Shown one piece after another: positions 58,987-64,000 of a stretch of DNA of 64,000 bases (its first letter is position 1; each line of letters opens with the position of its first letter). The notes beneath the pieces were generated by a model. The model was not told the DNA's origin. It made no database searches and saw nothing but the letters and a program-made list of their open reading frames with translations. Location of the stretch: positions 186,001 through 250,000 of the forward strand of contig NZ_CABVHK010000006.1 of the NCBI RefSeq assembly GCF_902497785.1, in the 5' to 3' direction. The stretch comes from Pseudomonas fluorescens. GTDB lineage: Bacteria > Pseudomonadota > Gammaproteobacteria > Pseudomonadales > Pseudomonadaceae. A program made the position numbers and the translations under genes.

Positions 58987-59787
58987 TCAGCGATTGGGCT
59001 GGATTATCTGGCAAAGCCTGGCAGTCGCCTCGATCATCTGCCCACTCGGTCGTTCGAGGCCTTTATCCGTGACCAACCGCAATTGCCCGTGCGCCACGGC
59101 TGCCACCTGCGGCCACACTTTCCAGGCATCAAGCTGCGCCTGATCACCGGCCAGAATCACCTCGGGATTACGCTGCAGCACTGCCTCGACACTGACCTGC
59201 GGCGCGGGCAGCGTCAGGTCGGCAAACACATTGCGTGCACCGCACACGTCCAGCGCGTCGCTGATGATTTGCCCGCCGCCCACGGTGTACAACGGCCTAT
59301 CCCAGACCTGATAAAACACCCGCAGCGGCTCATCCCGGCGATAGCGCTGGCGCAGCGAATCAAGGCGCTGGCGCAAATCGGCGGCCAACGAAACACCCCG
59401 CTCGGGTCGGCCAAGTTGCGTGGCAATCGCCTCGATTTGCGCGGTCAGTTGTTCAAGGTTATGGGGGTCGGCAACGTAGGTGGGGATGTTCAAGCGGTTC
59501 AGTTGATCGCGCTGGGCCGGGCCGACGCTGCCGGGCCAGAGCAACAGCAGATCGGGTTGCAGGCTGAGTAGACGCTCCATGTCCAGCTGGCCGTAGCGGC
59601 CAATGGAAGGCAGGTCTTTGAGTTCAGCGGGACGCTCGCCAGCATCAAGCACGCCGACCAGAAGATCAGCCGAACCGAGCTCCACAACGATTTCAGACAG
59701 CGACGGCGCGAGACTGACGACCCGTTCAACAGCCGAGGCCAGGCCAGTGACGGCCAGCAGCAATACCGCCAGCCCGATGCGGTACAT
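58987..59787 (-). CDS. btuF: Cobalamin-binding periplasmic protein, BtuF-like
   Basis: A 266-aa helical-backbone substrate-binding protein with signal peptide ending LASAVE. Family features: RVVSLAPSLSEIVVELGSADLLVGV, LLSLQPDLLLLW, VGGGQIISDALDVCGARNVFADL and VILAGDQ. Together with the convergent btuB it suggests vitamin B12 uptake; the btuCD transporter is not in this window. The ATG overlaps the stop of the preceding membrane protein gene by one base (TGATG). Confidence 0.88.
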   Translation of the reverse strand: MYRIGLAVLLLAVTGLASAVERVVSLAPSLSEIVVELGSADLLVGVLDAGERPAELKDLPSIGRYGQLDMERLLSLQPDLLLLWPGSVGPAQRDQLNRLNIPTYVADPHNLEQLTAQIEAIATQLGRPERGVSLAADLRQRLDSLRQRYRRDEPLRVFYQVWDRPLYTVGGGQIISDALDVCGARNVFADLTLPAPQVSVEAVLQRNPEVILAGDQAQLDAWKVWPQVAAVAHGQLRLVTDKGLERPSGQMIEATARLCQIIQPNR

Positions 59788-60206
59788 CAGCCGAGTTGAC
59801 GCGGGATACGGTAGAGGTAGAACAGCACGGCGGTGGACAGCGCCAACAGCACCAGCGGCACCGCTTCAAGACCGACGAACACCGCCACTGCACCGATCCA
59901 GGCTGGCAGGCCGGCGACAAGCAACGCTGTACGGCGCTTGGCCGCAAGCGCGATCCACGCGGCGGGCTCTTCAGGGGTGTCGAGGGCTTTTTGGGTCGCA
60001 ATCAGTGCGTGTTTGTAGATACCGAAAAACTTCAGGCTGACAAACATCGAGGCGACACCAGCGATAAACAACGGCATCGCCAGCACCGGCAGGATCGCCT
60101 CGGACTGGCCAAACACCGCGTTGATCACGAACAGCGGCAACAAGGCCAGCGCCAGGTATTGCCACCAGTTGACGGACAGTCGCCGCCGCACTTGACCGCG
60201 GGTCAC
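59787..60206 (-). CDS. Small membrane protein of unknown function (139 aa)
   Basis: Four membrane segments are predicted (about [51 protein letters not shown] and [16 protein letters not shown]), with a basic N-terminus. The start is a GTG that overlaps the ribA stop (GTGA). It is conserved in position between ribA and the btuF-like gene in PAO1 (PA4046) as I recall. The function is unknown. Confidence 0.82.
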   Translation of the reverse strand: MTRGQVRRRLSVNWWQYLALALLPLFVINAVFGQSEAILPVLAMPLFIAGVASMFVSLKFFGIYKHALIATQKALDTPEEPAAWIALAAKRRTALLVAGLPAWIGAVAVFVGLEAVPLVLLALSTAVLFYLYRIPRQLG

Positions 60207-60820
60207 GCCCGGTCAACCTCGCCCTGATGCTCATTGCCCATCATGTGGTCGAGCTTGCTGGCCTTGGTCGCCAGGTAGAGTTTGTTGTGCGGGTTGTGGC
60301 CGGTGTGCAGCGGCACGCGCTCGGTGACGACGATGCCCATGTCGGTCAACGCTTTGACCTTGCGCGGGTTGTTCGTCATCAGGCGTAGGGAATTCACGCC
60401 CAGGTGTTGCAGCATTGGCAGGCACATCGCGTAGTCACGCTGGTCGGCGGCAAAGCCCAGACGCTCGTTGGCTTCAACGGTGTCGGCGCCGCCATCTTGC
60501 AACTCATAGGCGCGAATTTTGTTCAGCAGGCCGATGCCTCGGCCTTCCTGACGCAAGTACAGCAACACGCCACGGCCTTCACGGGCAATGGCCTGCAAGG
60601 CGGCCTCGAGTTGCGAGCCGCAGTCGCAGCGCTGGCTGAACAAGGCATCGCCGGTCAGGCATTCGGAGTGCAAGCGGCCGAGTACCGGGGCACCGTCGTC
60701 GAATTCACCGAGGCTCAGCACAACGTGCTCGCGCCCGTTTTCTTCGTCGAGAAAGCCGTGCATGGTGAATTGCGCAAAAGGCGTTGGCAGCTTGGAAGCG
60801 GCGACAAAAACGACAGGCAC
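60203..60820 (-). CDS. ribA: GTP cyclohydrolase II
   Basis: Opens the imidazole ring of GTP, the first committed step of riboflavin synthesis. The 205-aa protein has the three zinc cysteines in [23 protein letters not shown], then [16 protein letters not shown], and [10 protein letters not shown]. It is near the ribH-nusB-thiL-pgpA run on the same strand. Confidence 0.97.
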   Translation of the reverse strand: MPVVFVAASKLPTPFAQFTMHGFLDEENGREHVVLSLGEFDDGAPVLGRLHSECLTGDALFSQRCDCGSQLEAALQAIAREGRGVLLYLRQEGRGIGLLNKIRAYELQDGGADTVEANERLGFAADQRDYAMCLPMLQHLGVNSLRLMTNNPRKVKALTDMGIVVTERVPLHTGHNPHNKLYLATKASKLDHMMGNEHQGEVDRA

Positions 60821-61114
60821 CGGTGTGCTCCTGATCTATAGGTACTGGAGATTCGCAGACGCGGCATTGTAACAGCAGGTTCCGACGCACGCTTAGGCTG
60901 AATTATGGGGCATAACGATCTAAAAGTTTGATCACCGCGCAGCCACTTTACCCTGTGGGAGCAAGCCTGTGGCGAGGGGATTTATCCCCGTTGGGTGGCG
61001 AAGCCGCCCCAAAAAATTGGCTACATCGGTGTATCAGGCACCTCGTGCGCGCTGATTTTACGACTGCTACGCAGTCGAACGGGGATAAATCCCCTCGCCA
61101 CAAGGGATGTGTGC
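60821..61114. other. Gap between ribA and the next gene, mostly REP
   Basis: Contains a family B' REP doublet at 60969-61102. Apart from that no gene, terminator or regulatory site was recognised. Confidence 0.6.
60969..61102. repeat. REP doublet (family B')
   Basis: GTGGCGAGGGGATTTATCCC with CGTTGGGTGGCGAAGCCGCC at left, and GACTGCTACGCAGTCGAACG with GGGATAAATCCCCTCGCCAC at right. The spacer is about 60 bases. Confidence 0.85.
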
Positions 61115-61852
61115 TCAGTTCGGGGCGAACGGATACGGCTGTTTCCAGCGCTCGAAGATCGGTTTGAGCTGGCCGCTTTTCACCAGCACGCTCATCCGCA
61201 AATCGAACAGCGCCATCAGTTTCCGCGCCCTGGGCGTATTGGCGAAGCACAGGTACAGCGGCAATTCCGCGATGTGCGTGCGCTGGAACTGCGAGGGATC
61301 CTTGGCCCGCCGGAGCACGTAATCCACCTCGGTCAGCGCGTCAATGTAGTAGTCGGCGCGGTTGTGGGTCAGCATCGACAGAATCCCGGTGCGCCGGATG
61401 ACTTCGTTGTAACGGGTGACGTTCGGCAGGTATTTCTGGAAATCGTAGCCGCGAACCCACGCCAGTCGGTAATTGCCCAGCGTCTGTGGAGTCGGTGCTG
61501 GGTTGCTGGCCAGCCCCAAGGCGTAAATGTGATCGGTGTCAAAGTTCCAGTACGGATACAGCAGATCGCTGACTTCATCCTGATAGCCGCCAACACAAGC
61601 GTCCACTTCGCCGCGCTGTGCCAGGCCGATGGAACGCGTATAGGGTTCGGTACGAATGTCCAGTTTGACGCCGGCCGGCTCGAAGATTTCGCGCAGCACG
61701 TCCCAGCCCAGGCCATGACCGTCGGCGGCGGTGTAATCTTCCCAGTCTTCGCTGGCCAGATAAATCACCGACGGTGTCGCCTCGACCTCCCCCGCCTGAG
61801 CGAGCGAGCTGAACATCGCCAACACCATCACCGCCAACCAGCGTCGAGCCAT
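61115..61852 (-). CDS. Periplasmic substrate-binding protein (SBP_bac_3-like)
   Basis: A 245-aa protein with a signal peptide (MARRWLAVMVLAMFSSLAQAG). It has the type 3 solute-binding fold pattern: HGLGWDVLREIFEPAGVKLDI, PYTRSIGLAQRGEVDACVGGY and C-terminal VKSGQLKPIFERW. No transporter partner lies nearby, so it may serve a distant permease or act as a sensor. The ligand is unknown. Confidence 0.87.
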   Translation of the reverse strand: MARRWLAVMVLAMFSSLAQAGEVEATPSVIYLASEDWEDYTAADGHGLGWDVLREIFEPAGVKLDIRTEPYTRSIGLAQRGEVDACVGGYQDEVSDLLYPYWNFDTDHIYALGLASNPAPTPQTLGNYRLAWVRGYDFQKYLPNVTRYNEVIRRTGILSMLTHNRADYYIDALTEVDYVLRRAKDPSQFQRTHIAELPLYLCFANTPRARKLMALFDLRMSVLVKSGQLKPIFERWKQPYPFAPN

Positions 61853-61873
61853 CCTAGTCCCCTGTTTCGCCCG

Positions 61874-62377
61874 TCAGGCGAAAATCCATACCAGCCCCTG
61901 CATCGCCGCCCAGGCAAATACCCCAGCCAAAACGTCGTCGAGCATGATCCCGACGCCCCCGTGCACATGCCGGTCAATCCAGTGAATCGGCCACGGCTTG
62001 AGAATGTCGAAGAAACGGAACACCACAAAACCTGCGAGCAACCAGTACCAGCCTTCCGGCACCAGCCACAGGGTGATCCACATGCCGACCATTTCGTCCC
62101 AGACGATGCCTTCGTGGTCGTGCACGCGCAAATCGTCGGCCACTTTGCCGCACAGCCAGAAGCCGAACAGCATGGTGATACCCAGCATCAGCCAGTAACC
62201 CCAGTCGGGCAGCATCTGCCACAACGGGATAAAGGGTAGCGCAACTAACGAACCCCAGGTGCCCGGCGCCTTTGGCAGGGTGCCCGAGCCGAAGCCGAAC
62301 GCCAGGAAATGCCAAGGATTGCGCCAGACCGAGGGCGGTACGAATTCCGCCGGAACCTGTTTGGGATGATCTGTCAC
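61874..62377 (-). CDS. pgpA: Phosphatidylglycerophosphatase A
   Basis: Inner-membrane phosphatase for phosphatidylglycerol synthesis, 167 aa. Family motifs: FGSGTLPKAPGTWGS, HDHEGIVWDEMVGMW and FRFFDILKPWPI. The ATG overlaps the thiL stop (ATGA), the common gammaproteobacterial pair. Confidence 0.97.
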   Translation of the reverse strand: MTDHPKQVPAEFVPPSVWRNPWHFLAFGFGSGTLPKAPGTWGSLVALPFIPLWQMLPDWGYWLMLGITMLFGFWLCGKVADDLRVHDHEGIVWDEMVGMWITLWLVPEGWYWLLAGFVVFRFFDILKPWPIHWIDRHVHGGVGIMLDDVLAGVFAWAAMQGLVWIFA

Positions 62378-63339
62378 GGTGTCTCCCGAAAATGTTGATA
62401 GCCCCGGGTTTGCGGGGTGATGTCTTGCCCATCGGCATCCAGCAGCACGACGCCCTGCCCCGCGACGACACGCCCGACCACATGGATGGGCCAGCCATCG
62501 GCCACCAGTTGCGGCAACTCGACGGACGGTAAGGTGAAGGCCAGCACGTAATCGTCTCCCCCACTCAGCGCAGCGTTTTGCGCGGCCGGTTGCCCGAGGA
62601 ACGCCACTAATGCTTTCGACAGCGGTAATCGGTCCCGTTCAACTTGAATGCCGACCTTCGATGCGAGCGCGATGTGCCCGCAGTCGGCAAGCAGGCCGTC
62701 GGAGATGTCCAGCGCCGAGGTCGCCTTGCCGCGCAATGCCTGACCCAGCGCGAGTTGCGGCGGTGGCGACCAGTAATGTGCCAGCAGCGGATCGGCGACG
62801 GCCGCTTCAGCCGAGCGTTGACCGAGCACCAGCGGCAAGGCACCCGCGGCGTTGCCCAGGTCACCGCCAACGCACAGCAAGTCGCCAGGCTGCGCGCCGC
62901 TGCGGGTCAGCGCCATGCCGCCCGGCACGCGCCCGAACACAGTCATGGTCAGGCTCAACGGGCCGCGAGTCGTGTCACCGCCCACCAGAGCCACGCCGCA
63001 CTGCTGCGCCATCAGGTTCAAACCACGGGCGTACGCGTCCAGCCACTCGGCGGTCACCGTCGGCAAGGTCAGGGCAAGGGTAAAGGCAATGGGGGTGGCG
63101 CCCATGCCAGCGAGATCGCTGACCGCCACGGCCAGCGAGCGCTGACCGAGCAAAAACGGGTCGCAAGGATCTGCAAAATGCACACCGGCCACGAGCGTGT
63201 CGGTGGAAATCGCCAACTGCTCCCCGGGGGGAACAGCGAGCAAGGCGCAGTCATCGCCGATCCCGAGGGCAACGCCTTCGCCGCCCTGCGCACAAGGCGC
63301 GGCGGCGAAGAAATTGCGGATCAGCTCAAACTCGCCCAT
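62374..63339 (-). CDS. thiL: Thiamine-monophosphate kinase
   Basis: Phosphorylates thiamine monophosphate to the active diphosphate. The 321-aa protein has GIGDDCALLAVPPG, STDTLVAGVHF, VSDLAGMGATP, GGDTTRG and LDISDGLLAD. The start at MGEFELIRNFF is the family start; a Met five codons earlier is possible. It lies 22 bases after nusB. Confidence 0.97.
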   Translation of the reverse strand: MGEFELIRNFFAAAPCAQGGEGVALGIGDDCALLAVPPGEQLAISTDTLVAGVHFADPCDPFLLGQRSLAVAVSDLAGMGATPIAFTLALTLPTVTAEWLDAYARGLNLMAQQCGVALVGGDTTRGPLSLTMTVFGRVPGGMALTRSGAQPGDLLCVGGDLGNAAGALPLVLGQRSAEAAVADPLLAHYWSPPPQLALGQALRGKATSALDISDGLLADCGHIALASKVGIQVERDRLPLSKALVAFLGQPAAQNAALSGGDDYVLAFTLPSVELPQLVADGWPIHVVGRVVAGQGVVLLDADGQDITPQTRGYQHFRETP

Positions 63340-63361
63340 CAGGCAGTTGCTCAAGCGCCGA

Positions 63362-63862
63362 TTAGCGCTTGAACGCCTTCACTTCAGCTTCACGCAGACG
63401 CGGGGCCAGCTTGTCGAGTACACCGTTGACGAACTTGTGGCCGTCGGTGGAACCGAAGACTTTCGCCAGCTCGATCCCTTCGTTGATCACCACGCGATAC
63501 GGCACGTCGACGCGTTCCAGCAGTTCCCAGGTGGACAGGCGCAATACCGCCAGTTCAACCGGGTCCAGCTCTTCGATAGTCAGGTCCAGGCAAGGTGTCA
63601 GTGCGGCGTCGATCCGGTCTTTCTGCGCCGGAACCCCATGAAGGATTTCACGGAAGTAGGCGCTGTCGACATCGCTGAAATCGTTATCGACCCGGAACTG
63701 CGCTTCGATTTCGTTCAGCGATTGCTTGGCCATGTGCCACTGGTACAGCGCCTGAGTCGCGAGCTGACGGGCTTCGCGACGCTTGACGCTTTTCGATGGC
63801 TTGCCGGCATCCGCAGGCTTTGGATCGCGCGGGTTGAAACGATCGCTTTCGTCGCTAATCAC
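63362..63862 (-). CDS. nusB: Transcription antitermination factor NusB
   Basis: RNA-binding factor for rRNA antitermination, 166 aa. The core [18 protein letters not shown] and [29 protein letters not shown] are typical. A hydrophilic N-terminal extension of about 27 residues precedes the core. The GTG start overlaps the ribH stop (GTGA) and has GGAGG five bases upstream. Confidence 0.97.
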
Positions 63863-64000
63863 TTGGCCTCCAACTGCGCCAGCAGGCTGACCATTTCCAG
63901 AGCGGACAGGGCAGCTTCGGCACCTTTGTTACCGGCTTTGGTGCCGGAACGTTCAATGGCTTGCTCGATGGAATCAACGGTCAGCACGCCAAAAGCGACC
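63859..64000 (-). CDS. ribH: 6,7-dimethyl-8-ribityllumazine synthase, C-terminal part only
   Basis: The gene runs off the right edge; the last 46 codons are visible. They read [20 protein letters not shown] then [20 protein letters not shown] and AQLEAK, the conserved lumazine synthase C-terminus. It overlaps nusB, the usual ribH-nusB pair. Confidence 0.95.

Noticed and set aside
5306..61102. CRISPR array
   Set aside because: The repeated units are palindromic REP sequences scattered between genes, not regularly spaced direct repeats with unique spacers, and no cas genes are present.

Overview
The window is a stretch of chromosome from a fluorescent Pseudomonas (P. fluorescens group). GC content is high, gene density is high, and for most of its length the gene order follows the P. 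aeruginosa PAO1 segment from about PA3985 to PA4053. The intergenic spaces carry several families of Pseudomonas-type REP palindromes. Organism assignment rests on recalled gene order and protein resemblance, not on a database search.

Layout. 1-5662: envelope and translation genes (partial ydcF-like, a small unknown gene, leuS, lptE, holA, arfA). 5725-8072: a lipoprotein lytic transglycosylase and an LD-carboxypeptidase. 8247-19702 (minus strand): a long, tightly packed run proA-nadD-rsfS-rlmH-mrdA-rodA-mltB-rlpA-dacA-ybeD-lipB-lipA, combining cell-elongation and peptidoglycan enzymes with lipoate and NAD synthesis. 19892-28351: DNA glycosylase, DedA-PAP2 fusion, an orphan gene in an AT-richer patch, a Lon-N protein, lrgAB-type genes, MaoC hydratase, a MORN/caspase-like lipoprotein, an SDR and a small lipoprotein. 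28344-30322: ubiX and mpl. 30461-36763: ethanolamine catabolism, with the sigma-54 activator EatR divergent from an aldehyde dehydrogenase and eutBC. Two good sigma-54 promoters are visible. 36883-39795: GNAT, DedA, MtfA-like peptidase and ppa.

39858-53443 lies between the conserved markers ppa and xseB and looks like an accessory block. It holds a stand-alone LexA/CI-type S24 repressor, a relBE toxin-antitoxin pair with a clear operator palindrome, the six-gene magABCDEF (alpha-2-macroglobulin-like) operon on the minus strand, and a divergent Fic-family gene preceded by two tandem palindromes. Core genes then resume: xseB-ispA-dxs, a BtuB-type receptor, and a minus-strand run ribH-nusB-thiL-pgpA, a periplasmic binding protein, ribA, a membrane protein and a BtuF-like protein.

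The most unusual material is in the mag operon. MagC carries a Cys/His pattern like NlpC/P60 peptidases. MagE combines a serine SxxK motif, a SpoIID-like motif and a C-terminal HExxH motif. MagD has lost the thioester cysteine. The magA leader can fold into GGA-containing hairpins of the kind bound by RsmA/RsmE. Other points of interest are the hairpin inside the arfA coding sequence, the Fic operator array, and the MORN-repeat C13-like lipoprotein. No tRNA, rRNA, CRISPR array, insertion sequence or intact prophage was seen.
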